From NCBI RefSeq assembly GCF_007097525.1, contig NZ_VKDD01000002.1, forward strand, positions 62,001-126,000: a stretch of DNA of 64,000 nucleotides, given 5' to 3'. Made by a program: the position numbers and the translations under genes. Positions 46,237 through 57,695 of this stretch are shown piece after piece (position 1 is the first letter of the stretch; every line of letters begins with the position of its first letter). The stretch comes from Thalassomonas sp. M1454 (lineage in GTDB: Bacteria; Pseudomonadota; Gammaproteobacteria; Enterobacterales; Alteromonadaceae). Under the pieces are notes generated by a model. That model had not been told where the DNA came from. It saw only the letters and a program-made list of their open reading frames with translations, and ran no database searches.

Positions 46237-48927
46237 ATGGCAAAATCTCTGGTAATTGTGGAGTCTCCAGCAAAGGCGAAAACAATTAACAAATATCTCG
46301 GTAAAGACTTCATTGTTAAATCAAGTGTTGGTCACGTACGAGATCTACCTACAAGTGGCACAGGTAAAAAAGCAGCAACTAAATCTCCTGCAGAAGTTAG
46401 GGCGATGACGCCTGCTGCAAAAGAAAAATATAAAGCAAAACGTGAAAAAGTAGCTTTGTTCAATCGTATGGGTATTAATCCAGAAAAAGATTGGGCTGCT
46501 ACTTATGCTGTACTACCAGGTAAAGAAAAAGTCGTCACCGAATTACAAACTCTCGCGGACAAGGCCGACATGGTTTATCTCGCAACCGATTTGGATAGAG
46601 AGGGAGAGGCGATAGCTTGGCACTTAAAAGAGCTTATCGGTGGAGATGATAGTCGTTTTAAACGCGTTGTTTTTAACGAAATTACCGAGTCAGCAATTCA
46701 AGAAGCGTTTAAGCAACCAAGTGAATTGAACATGCACGGCGTTAATGCGCAACAAGCACGTCGTTTCTTAGACCGAGTAGTTGGCTTTATGGTTAGCCCT
46801 CTATTATGGAAGAAAGTTGCTCGAGGCTTATCTGCAGGTCGCGTACAGTCGGTTGCAGTTAAGTTAGTTGTTGAGCGTGAGCGTGAAATCAAAGCGTTTG
46901 TGCCAGAGGAATATTGGGACATTGAAGCTGATACCATCGCAAAAGGCGATGAAGAGTTAAAGCTTGATGTCACTCATCAAAATGGTAAAGCGTTCAAGCC
47001 TACCAACGAAACCGACGCCATGGCTGCGGTTAGTGCATTAAAAGCTGCTAACTATAAAGTAAGTAAAAGGGAAGATAAGCCTTCTAAAAGTTCACCATCA
47101 GCACCTTTTATTACCTCAACATTACAGCAGGCCGCGAGTACTCGCTTAGGATTTGGTGTTAAGCGTACTATGGGTCTAGCTCAGCGTTTATACGAAGCTG
47201 GTCACATTACTTATATGCGTACCGACTCAACCAACTTAAGTAAAGAAGCGGTTGAAAGCTGTCGAGAATTTATTGGTAAAAATTTCGGTGATAATTATTT
47301 ACCTGAAAAAGCTAAAGTATTTGGCGCTAAGTCTAATGCACAAGAAGCGCATGAGGCTATTCGTCCATCAAATGTAAAAATGGAAGCCGCTTTATTAGAC
47401 AATATGGAAGCAGATGCTCGTCGATTATACGATTTGATCTGGCGTCAATTTGTTGCCTGTCAAATGACAGCTGCACGTTATGATGTGTCAACGATCACGG
47501 TTACTGCGGGTGAGTTTGACTTAAAAGCTAAAGGTCGAGTGATGCGTTTCGACGGTTGGACCAAGGTTCACAGTCGTAGTGCTAATAAAACCGGTAGCGA
47601 AAAAGACACACACTTACCTGATTTAGCGGTGGGCGAAGAAGTTAAATTAAAGCATCTTGAGCCTAGCCAACACTTTACTAAGCCGGTTGCTCGTTTTGGT
47701 GAAGCATCTTTAGTTAAAGAATTAGAAAAACGTAGCATTGGTCGTCCATCAACGTATGCGTCGATTATTTCAACAATTCAAGATCGTGGCTATGTGCGCC
47801 TTGAATCTAAGCGTTTTTATGCTGAAAAAATGGGTGAAATCGTAACAGACAGTTTATCTGGTAGTTTCCAAAAGTTAATGAATTATGACTTTACTGCCAA
47901 TATGGAAATGCGCCTTGATGAAATCGCTGACGATAAAGCATTTTGGAAAGACGTATTAACTGAGTTTTATACCGAGTTTACTAAACAGTTAGCTATTGCC
48001 GACAAGGGTATGGATGAAGGTGGGATGCAGCAAAACTTACCTGTACTCACTGATATCGACTGTCCTACCTGTGGACGTAAGATGGGCATTCGTACCGCAT
48101 CTACGGGCGTATTCTTAGGATGTTCTGGTTATAGTTTACCGCCAAAAGAGCGTTGTACTAAAACCATGAACTTAACGCCTGGTGAAGAAGCGGTAAGTGT
48201 TACTTCTGAAGATTCAGAAACTGAAGCGTTAATGGCGATGAAACGTTGTGGCAAATGTGGCACAGCAATGGATAGTTATTTAATTGATGAAACTCGCAAG
48301 TTGCATGTTTGTGGTAATAATCCTGTATGTGATGGCTACGAGCTCGAATTGGGCGAATTTAAGATAAAAGGTTATGACGGTCCGGTATTAGAGTGTGACC
48401 GCTGTGAATCTGATATGGAGCTTAAAAACGGTCGCTTTGGTAAGTACTTTGATTGTACTAACGAAGACTGTAAAAATACGCGTAAACTGCTAGCAAGCGG
48501 TGAAGCGGCTCCACCAAAAGAAGATCCTGTGGATTTACCTGAGCTTAAGTGTGAAAAGTCTGACGCCTTCTTTAAATTAAGAGATGGCGCAGCGGGTATT
48601 TTCTTAGCGGCAAGTACTTTCCCTAAATCACGTGAGACTCGCGCTCCTAAAGTTGCTGAATTACATCGCTTTAGAGATAGGATTTCTGAAAAATTCTACT
48701 ACTTAGCTGATGCACCGCAACAAGATAGTGCAGGTAATTTAGCTGTTGTTCGTTACTCTCGTAAAACCAAAGAGCAGTATGTGATGACCGAAGTTGAAGG
48801 TAAAGCAACCGGTTGGGTAGCAAAATACGTCGATGGTAAATGGGTAGAGGAAGAGACTAAGAAAAAAGCTCCTGCCAAAAAAACGGCTAAGAAACCAGCG
48901 AAAAAAGCAGCAGCTAAGAAGAAGTAA
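46237..48927 (+). CDS. topA: DNA topoisomerase I
   Basis: TopA relaxes negative supercoils. The 896-residue protein has the Toprim domain ([35 protein letters not shown]), the active-site tyrosine Y326 in [14 protein letters not shown], and C-terminal zinc ribbons ([43 protein letters not shown]), followed by a lysine/alanine tail (about 875-896) that probably binds DNA or RNA polymerase. It precedes cysB, as in E. coli. Confidence 0.98.
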   Translation: MAKSLVIVESPAKAKTINKYLGKDFIVKSSVGHVRDLPTSGTGKKAATKSPAEVRAMTPAAKEKYKAKREKVALFNRMGINPEKDWAATYAVLPGKEKVVTELQTLADKADMVYLATDLDREGEAIAWHLKELIGGDDSRFKRVVFNEITESAIQEAFKQPSELNMHGVNAQQARRFLDRVVGFMVSPLLWKKVARGLSAGRVQSVAVKLVVEREREIKAFVPEEYWDIEADTIAKGDEELKLDVTHQNGKAFKPTNETDAMAAVSALKAANYKVSKREDKPSKSSPSAPFITSTLQQAASTRLGFGVKRTMGLAQRLYEAGHITYMRTDSTNLSKEAVESCREFIGKNFGDNYLPEKAKVFGAKSNAQEAHEAIRPSNVKMEAALLDNMEADARRLYDLIWRQFVACQMTAARYDVSTITVTAGEFDLKAKGRVMRFDGWTKVHSRSANKTGSEKDTHLPDLAVGEEVKLKHLEPSQHFTKPVARFGEASLVKELEKRSIGRPSTYASIISTIQDRGYVRLESKRFYAEKMGEIVTDSLSGSFQKLMNYDFTANMEMRLDEIADDKAFWKDVLTEFYTEFTKQLAIADKGMDEGGMQQNLPVLTDIDCPTCGRKMGIRTASTGVFLGCSGYSLPPKERCTKTMNLTPGEEAVSVTSEDSETEALMAMKRCGKCGTAMDSYLIDETRKLHVCGNNPVCDGYELELGEFKIKGYDGPVLECDRCESDMELKNGRFGKYFDCTNEDCKNTRKLLASGEAAPPKEDPVDLPELKCEKSDAFFKLRDGAAGIFLAASTFPKSRETRAPKVAELHRFRDRISEKFYYLADAPQQDSAGNLAVVRYSRKTKEQYVMTEVEGKATGWVAKYVDGKWVEEETKKKAPAKKTAKKPAKKAAAKKK

Positions 48928-48951
48928 GTTTTAGCTTAGCTAAGATTATTA

Positions 48952-48988
48952 AGGGCCTAATTTGTATTTCAAGTTAGGCCTTTTTATT
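48952..48988 (+). terminator. Terminator of topA
   Basis: Stem GGCCTAA with TTAGGCC around a loop of about 13 bases, followed by TTTTTATTTT. Confidence 0.8.
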
Positions 48989-49096
48989 TTCAATCTCAAG
49001 CAAATTTTTGAAGATTGTTAAACAATGGTTAAAAAGTTATAGATTAAAAATAGAGAATGATATATATTTTGATTATAAGAAAGCTATTATTTATAA

Positions 49097-50074
<978 letters not shown>

Positions 50075-50090
50075 TTAACTACTTAGGCAT

Positions 50091-50118
50091 AAAAAAAGAC
50101 GCATTAGCGTCTTTTTTT
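50091..50118. terminator. Terminator of cysB, symmetric
   Basis: Stem AAAAAAAGACGC with GCGTCTTTTTTT around ATTA. It is symmetrical and can also stop leftward transcription, but the heptamer array lies between it and sdaA. Confidence 0.92.
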
Positions 50119-50127
50119 GTTTATTGT

Positions 50128-50183
50128 GTTTCTAGTTTCTAGTTTCTAGTTTCTAGTTTCTAGTTTCTAGTTTCTAGTTTCTA
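50128..50183. repeat. Eight tandem copies of GTTTCTA ending in the sdaA stop codon
   Basis: Exact 7-bp unit repeated eight times from 50128 to 50183. The last CTA (50181-50183) is the TAG stop of sdaA on the minus strand. The array fills the gap between the cysB terminator and sdaA. A change in copy number would alter only the 3' untranslated part. Confidence 0.95.
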
Positions 50184-51557
50184 ACACTCAATAATATTAA
50201 CTGCTAAGCCGCCTCGAGATGTTTCTTTATACTTAGTTTTCATGTCGTTACCCGTTTCCCACATGGTCTTTATTACTTTATCTAAAGAAACCTTTTGTGT
50301 GCCTGTGCCACGCATTGCGAGACGAGAAGCGTTAATGGCTTTAACTGAGCCCATAGCATTGCGCTCAATACAAGGTACTTGTACCAAACCACCAACAGGA
50401 TCACAAGTAAGGCCTAAGTTATGTTCCATGCCAATTTCAGCTGCATTTTCAACTTGCTTAGGATCGCCACCTAATATTTCAGTTAGTGCACCAGCTGCCA
50501 TTGAGCACGCTACGCCAACTTCACCCTGACATCCTACTTCTGCGCCTGAAATAGATGCATTGGTTTTATATAAAATACCAATAGCGGCGGCGGTTAATAA
50601 ATAACGAATACAATCTTCGTCAGCAACTGGTTTAACAAACTTGTTGTAATAACATAATACCGCCGGCAGGATACCGGCAGCGCCATTTGTTGGAGCCGTT
50701 ACTACTTGTGAGCCAGCCGCATTTTCTTCATTAACTGCTAAAGCAAATAAGTTAACCCAGTCCATTGCTTGTAAAGGGTCGGCATTTTTTTCAACGGTAA
50801 GTAGTCGGTGTAAGCTTGGCGCGCGGCGAGTTACTTTTAAGCCGCCAGGTAATATACCTTCAGTATTTATGCCGCGTTCTACACAGGAGAACATAGCATT
50901 CCAAATTTTAATTAATTCGCTACGAATAAAGCTTTCTTCATTTAAACATTTTTCATTTGCCATCATTACCGAGCTAATACTTAAGCCTGTTTCTTTACAA
51001 ATAGATAGCAGTTCATCAGCTGAAGAAAAACGGTATGGACGCTCAATATTACTGTGTAGAGAAAGCGCTTTGTCTTTTTCTTTTTCAAACTCGCTGTCTT
51101 CTACAATAAAACCGCCACCGATAGAGTAGTAAGTTTTTTCAAGTATCAGATCATTATCATTGAACGCATATATAGTCATTGCGTTAGCATGTGCAGGCAG
51201 TGTTTTACGGCGGTGGTAAATAATGGCATCTTCTTTTGGAAAGTCGATATCCATTTCATTATTTAAAACAACTTTTTCAGTCGCTACGGTTTGTTCAAGA
51301 ATTGAGTCAATTTTATCTACCGCTACCGACTCCGGTGCTTCGCCATGTAAACCTAAAATAACGGCTTTGCCAGTACCATGACCAATACCTGTTTGTCCAA
51401 GAGAACCAAAAAGCTCTACTTTAACGCGGTTAACTTTATTGAAACTGCCATCATTTTTTAATGACTCAATAAAGCGATTGGCGGCGCGCATAGGGCCTAC
51501 GGTATGTGAGCTCGAAGGGCCAATACCAATTGAAAACATATCAAATACACTAATCAT
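50181..51557 (-). CDS. sdaA: L-serine ammonia-lyase, iron-sulfur type, single chain
   Basis: The enzyme turns L-serine into pyruvate and ammonia. The 458-residue protein carries beta and alpha parts in one chain: FDMFSIGIGPSSSHTVGPM at the start and, in the C-terminal part, GSQVVTAPTNGAAGILPAV, SGAEVGCQGEVGVACSMAA and LTCDPVGGLVQVPCIERN, with the cysteines that hold the [4Fe-4S] cluster. ATG at 51557. Confidence 0.96.
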   Translation of the reverse strand: MISVFDMFSIGIGPSSSHTVGPMRAANRFIESLKNDGSFNKVNRVKVELFGSLGQTGIGHGTGKAVILGLHGEAPESVAVDKIDSILEQTVATEKVVLNNEMDIDFPKEDAIIYHRRKTLPAHANAMTIYAFNDNDLILEKTYYSIGGGFIVEDSEFEKEKDKALSLHSNIERPYRFSSADELLSICKETGLSISSVMMANEKCLNEESFIRSELIKIWNAMFSCVERGINTEGILPGGLKVTRRAPSLHRLLTVEKNADPLQAMDWVNLFALAVNEENAAGSQVVTAPTNGAAGILPAVLCYYNKFVKPVADEDCIRYLLTAAAIGILYKTNASISGAEVGCQGEVGVACSMAAGALTEILGGDPKQVENAAEIGMEHNLGLTCDPVGGLVQVPCIERNAMGSVKAINASRLAMRGTGTQKVSLDKVIKTMWETGNDMKTKYKETSRGGLAVNIIEC

Positions 51558-51663
51558 GCTTAAACCTGAATAAATGAGCGGTATGTGCCGCCTTGTTAAA
51601 ATAATGTTCGGATTCTAACGTATAAATCCAAATGTTAAAACAATAGTTGTGCTTATGTTTGAA

Positions 51664-52233
51664 TTATTTCAAATGCACAACCAAATCTTTTAATATTGCA
51701 GCCGTTGCACCCCAAATGTTGTAGTTTAAATATGGCATAAAATAAATATTATGCTTAATACCTTTACGTTTAACCTCTATATCTAAATGATTCTTTTCAT
51801 TGATAAAGTGATTAAATGGTACGGTAAATATTTCAGATACTTCATTATCATCTTTAACGAAAGGGTAGTCCCTTGGAATAAAAGCCACTATAGGTGTTAT
51901 ATTGAACCCAGTTATGGTGTGATAATCTTTGAGTTGACCGACAATGTCTACATCTGCAGGACGTAAGCCAATCTCTTCATGCGCTTCTCTTAACGCTGTA
52001 GAAATAATGCTATTATCAAATTCTTCAACTTTTCCGCCTGGAAAACTGATTTGACCTGCGTGATGCTTTAAGTGTGCGGCTCGTTTAGTTAATACAATTT
52101 CAATGCCATCATCTGAATAGGTCAGAGGGATGAGGACACTGGCTTGTTTTAGTTGTCCATGATGTAAATAAGGACTACTGATGTTATCAAGACCATGAAA
52201 AGAGAAACGTTGTAAAAACTGCTGTTTATTCAA
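51664..52233 (-). CDS. nudL: CoA pyrophosphatase, Nudix hydrolase (NudL type)
   Basis: A 189-residue Nudix protein. The Nudix box GGKVEEFDNSIISTALREAHEE(IG) lies near residues 67-89, with the CoA-specific front LTKRAAHLKHHAGQISFPGG directly before it. NudL-type enzymes hydrolyse CoA and its derivatives. The start is TTG at 52233, in the absence of an in-frame ATG nearby. It follows pabB by 30 bases; the pabB-nudL order is found in E. coli as well. Confidence 0.93.
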   Translation of the reverse strand: MNKQQFLQRFSFHGLDNISSPYLHHGQLKQASVLIPLTYSDDGIEIVLTKRAAHLKHHAGQISFPGGKVEEFDNSIISTALREAHEEIGLRPADVDIVGQLKDYHTITGFNITPIVAFIPRDYPFVKDDNEVSEIFTVPFNHFINEKNHLDIEVKRKGIKHNIYFMPYLNYNIWGATAAILKDLVVHLK

Positions 52234-52263
52234 AACTACACCTATACTGCTATTGTAGTACTA

Positions 52264-53661
52264 CTATAGTTTCAGTATAGGCAAAATTTTGTTAACTTTA
52301 TCAAAAGTTTCTTGGTATTCACTGTCAACTTTTGAATCAGCAACTAAACCGCCTCCTGCCCAGCAATGAATTTTGTCAAATTCACAAACTAAAGTTCGGA
52401 TGGTGATACTGGTATCAATTTTTCCACATGCTGAGATATAGCCTATTGAGCCACAATAAACACTACGTCTATTAGGCTCTAACTCTTCAATAATTTCCAT
52501 TGCTCGAATTTTTGGAGCTCCGGTTATTGAACCACCAGGGAAGGCGCCACGGATTAAGTCCGTGCCATCGAAATTACTTTGTAGCATGCCTTCAACAGTG
52601 CTTACTAAATGATGTACTGCTGGAAAGCTCTCAATTTCAAATAGAGATGGCACATTTACCGTACCGGCACGGCATACCTTACTAATATCATTGCGTAGTA
52701 AATCGACGATCATTAAGTTTTCAGCTCGATCTTTGGCTGAGTTTTGCAATTCAATTGCATGCTCTTGATCAAACTCGGCGATATTGCTTCTAGGACGCGT
52801 GCCTTTGATTGGCTTACTTTGGACTTTTTGATTTTTTAGCTGTAAAAAACGCTCTGGAGAAATGCTTAAAATAACGCCTTCTTCAATGCGCATAAAAGCT
52901 GAAAAAGGTGCATTATTACTGGCACGCAGTTTTTTATAAGCAGCAAATTCATCGCCTTCATACATTGCACTAAAACGTTGCGCTAAATTAATTTGGTAGC
53001 AATCCCCCGATAGTAAATACTCTTGTACTTTGGCAAACTTTTCGCGGTATTGCTCTTTAGTCATATTTGCGCGCCATTCTGAGGTAAGCTCAAATGTGCT
53101 ATTTATAGCAGAGTTTGCTGCTAATTTTGTGCTGATTTTCTCAATTAATTCGCTTAGGTTATTATCGTGAGAGACTAAGGTAAACAGCTTAGTTTTATTA
53201 TCAAAAATAATCGCACTGCGATAAATGCCAACAGCCATATCTGGTAAACCAATATCGATGACTGAAGTTGATGGCAGCTTCTCAAAACGGCGACCTAAGT
53301 CATAACTAAAATAGCCAAGAGCACCGCCGCAAAAAGGGATGTCATTATGCTCATTAATTGTCTCAGGAAATATCTTACTTTGTAATTGTTTAATTAATAA
53401 AAGCGGGTCTTGGTTTGATAATTCTAACTTATCTTGTGCCGGCCAATAAATTCGAGTGCTAGTTATGGCTGTTTTTAATGTCACAATTGGCTCAAATACG
53501 AAAATATCAAAACGACAATCAACGTGGGAGCTATTGCCTGAGTCTAACCAAAATGCCCAGTTATCGTTTGAGAACGCTGAAAATAACTGCTCAGGTGTTA
53601 AATCTTTAGCAACGCTTAACTCGCATGTAAAGTAAGGTAGTGAAGAGGTGGTATCGTTCAT
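52264..53661 (-). CDS. pabB: Aminodeoxychorismate synthase component I
   Basis: PabB with a glutaminase partner makes 4-amino-4-deoxychorismate for folate. The protein has about 465 residues from the ATG at 53661: an N-terminal lobe, then the chorismate-binding domain with YLLSGDCYQINLAQRF (the tryptophan-site and dimer region), PERFLQL, PIKGTRPR, GGSITGAPKIRAMEI and the C-terminal SVYCGSIGYIS..AGGGLVADS. The open frame has a TTG ten codons upstream; ATG is preferred. Confidence 0.94.
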   Translation of the reverse strand: MNDTTSSLPYFTCELSVAKDLTPEQLFSAFSNDNWAFWLDSGNSSHVDCRFDIFVFEPIVTLKTAITSTRIYWPAQDKLELSNQDPLLLIKQLQSKIFPETINEHNDIPFCGGALGYFSYDLGRRFEKLPSTSVIDIGLPDMAVGIYRSAIIFDNKTKLFTLVSHDNNLSELIEKISTKLAANSAINSTFELTSEWRANMTKEQYREKFAKVQEYLLSGDCYQINLAQRFSAMYEGDEFAAYKKLRASNNAPFSAFMRIEEGVILSISPERFLQLKNQKVQSKPIKGTRPRSNIAEFDQEHAIELQNSAKDRAENLMIVDLLRNDISKVCRAGTVNVPSLFEIESFPAVHHLVSTVEGMLQSNFDGTDLIRGAFPGGSITGAPKIRAMEIIEELEPNRRSVYCGSIGYISACGKIDTSITIRTLVCEFDKIHCWAGGGLVADSKVDSEYQETFDKVNKILPILKL

Positions 53662-53835
53662 TACTCGATTGAAATTCCCAGTCTTAGACAAAATTGTCCA
53701 ATAGATATTATTGGCGTTATTGTAGCAAAAAAATATTACGAATATAGCTAAATGTCTAGTTGTTGAAGATATTTGCCTGTTGTATTATATGGTCACTTTT
53801 ACATTCCATTACATAACATAACAAACGAGAATATT

Positions 53836-55359
53836 ATGACTGTTATTAAGCAACAGGATTTTATTGATAGCATTGCCGATGCTTTACAATACATCTCTTT
53901 TTATCACCCTTTAGATTTTATCCAAGCGCTTGAAAAAGCTTACAATAAAGAACAAAGTCAAGCTGCTAAAGATGCGATAGCGCAAATATTAATTAACTCT
54001 CGTATGTCTGCTCAAGGTAAACGACCTATCTGTCAAGATACCGGTATTGTTACCTGTTTTGTAAAAGTTGGCATGGCTGTGCAATGGGATGCAACTGATT
54101 TAACGGTACAACAAATGGTTGATGAAGGTACACGTCGTGCTTACCTTAACCCTGATAATCCGCTACGAGCATCAATTGTTAAAGACCCTGCTGGCAAGCG
54201 TATCAACACCAAAGATAATACCCCATCGGTTGTACATATTGACTTAGTTCCAGGCAACGAAGTTGAAGTAATGATCGCTGCTAAAGGTGGCGGTAGTGAA
54301 AATAAAACTAAAATGGTTATGTTAAACCCAAGCGATTCAATTGCTGATTGGGTTGTTAAAACATTACCAACAATGGGCGCGGGTTGGTGCCCACCAGGAA
54401 TGTTAGGTATAGGTGTTGGCGGTACAGCTGAAAAAGCTGGCGTGCTTGCCAAAGAAAGCCTAATGGATCCGGTAAATATTCAAGAGCTAATTGAACGTGG
54501 TCCGCAAAATGCTGAAGAAGAGCTACGTTTAGAAATTTTTGAACGCGTAAATAAATTAGGTATTGGCGCACAAGGCTTAGGTGGTTTAACTACCGTAGTT
54601 GATGTAAAAATTAATTCAGTACCAACTCATGCGGCTTCTAAACCTGTGGTTATGATCCCAAATTGCGCGGCGACTCGCCATGTACATTTCCATCTTGATG
54701 GCTCAGGACCTGCAGATTTAACGCCTCCTAAACTGGAAGAGTGGCCTGAAATTACGTGGGAAGTTGGTGAGAATGTGCGCCGAGTTAACGTTGACGAACT
54801 AGCTAAAGCAGATGTGAGTGAATGGAAAACAGGTGAAACTGTTTTACTTTCAGGCACTATTTTAACTGGTCGTGATGCTGCCCATAAACGAATTCAAGAC
54901 ATGTTAGCTAAAGGTGAAGAGTTACCTGTAGATTTCACTAACAAGTTTATTTATTACGTAGGCCCTGTTGATGCTATTGGTGATGAAGCGGTAGGCCCCG
55001 CTGGCCCAACAACTGCAACACGAATGGATAAATTTACCGAGATGATGTTAGCCCAAACCGGCCTGTTAGGCACTATTGGTAAAGCTGAACGTGGTGCTGC
55101 AACAGTTGAGTCGATTAAAAATCATAAATCAGTTTATTTAATGGCTGTTGGTGGCGCGGCTTATCTGGTTTCAAAAGCAATTAAAAAAGCGAAAGTAGTA
55201 GCTTTTGAAGATATGGGCATGGAAGCAATCTATGAATTTGAAGTTGAAGATATGCCGGTAACGGTTGCTGTAGATAGCACTGGTGAGTCAGCTCATGTAA
55301 CTGGTCCTGCTATTTGGCAAGCCAAAATTCAAGACTTAGACGAAGCGCTTAAAGCCTAG
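53836..55359 (+). CDS. Fumarate hydratase class I
   Basis: An iron-sulfur dependent fumarase (FumA/FumB type) of the TCA cycle. From the ATG at 53836 the protein has 507 residues, the normal length. The alpha region has RPICQDTGIVTCFVKVG with a cluster cysteine, and AKGGGSENKTKMVML, GIGVGGTAEKAGVLAKE; the beta region has VLLSGTILTGRDAAHKR and GPTTATRMDKF. The open frame extends 21 codons upstream but the extra part is not conserved. Strong terminator follows. Confidence 0.95.
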   Translation: MTVIKQQDFIDSIADALQYISFYHPLDFIQALEKAYNKEQSQAAKDAIAQILINSRMSAQGKRPICQDTGIVTCFVKVGMAVQWDATDLTVQQMVDEGTRRAYLNPDNPLRASIVKDPAGKRINTKDNTPSVVHIDLVPGNEVEVMIAAKGGGSENKTKMVMLNPSDSIADWVVKTLPTMGAGWCPPGMLGIGVGGTAEKAGVLAKESLMDPVNIQELIERGPQNAEEELRLEIFERVNKLGIGAQGLGGLTTVVDVKINSVPTHAASKPVVMIPNCAATRHVHFHLDGSGPADLTPPKLEEWPEITWEVGENVRRVNVDELAKADVSEWKTGETVLLSGTILTGRDAAHKRIQDMLAKGEELPVDFTNKFIYYVGPVDAIGDEAVGPAGPTTATRMDKFTEMMLAQTGLLGTIGKAERGAATVESIKNHKSVYLMAVGGAAYLVSKAIKKAKVVAFEDMGMEAIYEFEVEDMPVTVAVDSTGESAHVTGPAIWQAKIQDLDEALKA

Positions 55360-55378
55360 TTTAACGCTTGGTGTAACA

Positions 55379-55411
55379 CAAACGCCCATTAGGGCGTTTG
55401 TTATTTTTATG
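55379..55411 (+). terminator. Terminator of the fumarase gene
   Basis: Stem AAACGCCC with GGGCGTTT around ATTA, followed by GTTATTTTT, about 20 bases after the stop. Confidence 0.88.
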
Positions 55412-55488
55412 GGTAAAAAATATCAGCCCAGTTGAAATAAAAACAATAATAATTTCAATAATTAATATAAATGTACAACAGAGAAACT

Positions 55489-57507
55489 ATGAAAACTAAA
55501 TTACTTCCCCTAGTAGCATTAATGGCTTTGCCATTGGCAACTACCACTTCTGCCGAGGTATTAACGGTAGATAAACTTAATAGCTTAAATCAATTACACG
55601 ATGTTGCGATATCTCCAGACGGTAGCCAATTATTATTTGGCTTAAAGAAAGGCCAAGAAAAAGGCAGCAATCATTTATACCTGCAAAATATTAAAGATAA
55701 TAGCGTAACTCAATTAACCAGTCACAGCAGTAGTGAAAGCTCGGCTGTTTGGGCTAATGATGGCCAAGGGGTGTACTTTCTTTCAAGTCGCAGTGGTTCA
55801 AACCAGCTATGGTACATAAGTGTTAAAGGCGGTGAAGCACAGCAATTAACTAACTTTCCTTTAGATGTTGAAGGTTTTAAGTTATCTAATGATGAGAAAC
55901 AACTGGCCTTAAGCTTTACGGTTTTACCTGGTTGTAAAGATTTCACTTGTAGTTTAGAAGCATTTGCCAATGAAAAAGCAAAGAAACATAACACTCGTGC
56001 TTACGATAAATTAATGGTGCGTCACTGGGATGTTTGGTTAAACAAATTTAAAAGCCATTTATTTGTCGCTAAATTAGAGCAAGGTAAACTAACAACTCAA
56101 GCTCAAGATTTGATGGCTGATTGGGATACTGACTTTGCCGGAATGGGGCAGGTGTCATTTAACCCAAATGGTGAAAGCATTGCTTTTTCAGCGAAAACTC
56201 CCGGTGTTGACCATGCATGGACAACCAATTGGGATATTTTTGAAGTTAGTTTAAAAGACAACAGCATAGTTAACCTTACTGAGAAAAATACGGCTTGGGA
56301 TGCTATGCCAGTTTATTCGGCAGATGGACGTTATTTAGCTTATAAGGCGATGAAAACTCCTGTATATGAGTCAGATAAATTTAGCCTTATGGTAAAAGAT
56401 TTACGTACTGGCGATGTCAAAGATGTTGCTCCTTTGTGGGATCGTTCAATTTCTAGTTTCCAATTTTCACAAGACAATCGCAGCGTTTATGCTGTTGCGC
56501 AAGACCTTGGGCAAAAGAGTATTTTTGATATCGATGTGCAGTTTGGTGAAGTAACACCTATTTATAATCAAGGCTACGCTGGCGATGTAACATTTTCTGG
56601 CAATGACTTGTATTTTACTTTGCACAACTTAGCGGGTCCAAGTGATGTTTATACCATCAAAAAAGATGGCTATGGGTTTAAGCAAATCACTGATGTAAAC
56701 AAAGCTAAAATGGCTGATGTTAAGCTTGGTGAGTTTGAACAGTTCACTTTTAAAGGTTGGAATAATGAAACAGTACACGGTTACTGGGTTAAGCCTGCTA
56801 ATTACAAAGAGGGCGAAAAGTATCCTATCGCATTTTTAGTCCATGGTGGTCCGCAAGGCAGCTTTGGTAATATGTTCCATTACCGTTGGAATGCTCAGCT
56901 TTGGGCTGCTCAAGGCTACGGTGTTGTTATGGTAGATTTCCATGGTTCAACTGGTTATGGACAAGAATTTACCGATTCAATTTCACACGATTGGGGTGGC
57001 AAACCACTTGAAGATTTACAAAAAGGTTTAGAGTTTATTACTAAACAGGAAAAGTGGTTAGATCGTGACAACGCCTGTGCACTTGGTGCTTCTTACGGTG
57101 GTTACATGATGAACTGGATCATGGGCAACTGGAGTGACGGTTTTAAGTGTATTATCAACCATGCTGGTTTATTCGATATGAAGAGCTTTTATAACGTAAC
57201 TGAAGAGCTTTGGTTCCCTGAGCATGACTTTGGCGGTCCAATTTGGGAAAAACCAGAAGAGTACTCTAAATTTGATCCATCGCGTTTTGTTGATAATTGG
57301 AAAATGCCAATGTTAGTGATTCAAGGTGAACTAGATTACCGAGTGCCATACGGTCAAAGTTTAGGTGCATTTACTACCTTACAACGTAAAGGTATTGATT
57401 CTCGTTTGGTTATGTTTCCTGATGAAGACCATCATATTCGCAAACCAGATAACTTAAAAGAATGGTATCGCGAAGTATTTAGTTGGATGGAAAAATACGT
57501 TAAATAA
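55489..57507 (+). CDS. Exported S9-family prolyl oligopeptidase-like peptidase
   Basis: A 672-residue peptidase with a Sec signal peptide (about 1-22, ending TTTSA), an N-terminal propeller with PD40-like repeats (VAISPDGSQLLFG, VSFNPNGESIAFS), and a C-terminal alpha/beta-hydrolase domain. The catalytic serine is S535 in GASYGGYM; Asp in GELDYRVP (about 615) and His in DEDHHIRKP (about 650) complete the triad. This is the dipeptidyl/acylaminoacyl peptidase group, active in the periplasm or outside. ATG at 55489 rather than an ATG six codons earlier gives the normal signal peptide. Confidence 0.93.
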   Translation: MKTKLLPLVALMALPLATTTSAEVLTVDKLNSLNQLHDVAISPDGSQLLFGLKKGQEKGSNHLYLQNIKDNSVTQLTSHSSSESSAVWANDGQGVYFLSSRSGSNQLWYISVKGGEAQQLTNFPLDVEGFKLSNDEKQLALSFTVLPGCKDFTCSLEAFANEKAKKHNTRAYDKLMVRHWDVWLNKFKSHLFVAKLEQGKLTTQAQDLMADWDTDFAGMGQVSFNPNGESIAFSAKTPGVDHAWTTNWDIFEVSLKDNSIVNLTEKNTAWDAMPVYSADGRYLAYKAMKTPVYESDKFSLMVKDLRTGDVKDVAPLWDRSISSFQFSQDNRSVYAVAQDLGQKSIFDIDVQFGEVTPIYNQGYAGDVTFSGNDLYFTLHNLAGPSDVYTIKKDGYGFKQITDVNKAKMADVKLGEFEQFTFKGWNNETVHGYWVKPANYKEGEKYPIAFLVHGGPQGSFGNMFHYRWNAQLWAAQGYGVVMVDFHGSTGYGQEFTDSISHDWGGKPLEDLQKGLEFITKQEKWLDRDNACALGASYGGYMMNWIMGNWSDGFKCIINHAGLFDMKSFYNVTEELWFPEHDFGGPIWEKPEEYSKFDPSRFVDNWKMPMLVIQGELDYRVPYGQSLGAFTTLQRKGIDSRLVMFPDEDHHIRKPDNLKEWYREVFSWMEKYVK

Positions 57508-57537
57508 TTTAGCTTAGTATATTCTACTTATATCATT

Positions 57538-57570
57538 AAAAATCTCGATTCAATATCGAGATTTTTTTTA
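57538..57570 (+). terminator. Terminator of the S9 peptidase gene
   Basis: Stem AATCTCGAT with ATCGAGATT around TCAAT, followed by TTTTTTTT. Confidence 0.92.
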
Positions 57571-57695
57571 CTTAAAAACAATTAGCTACATTGTTTATTA
57601 GCGTATTAACTTGACTGTAAAGCTAACTAAAGGTTAAGTTAACTGTAAATATAGACAGTGTTTAAGTCTGCTCACAACTATTAATAAGAATTACT

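Noticed and set aside
50128-50183. Phase-variable coding repeat in sdaA
   Set aside because: The heptamers lie downstream of the coding sequence except for the stop itself, so slippage cannot shift the frame.
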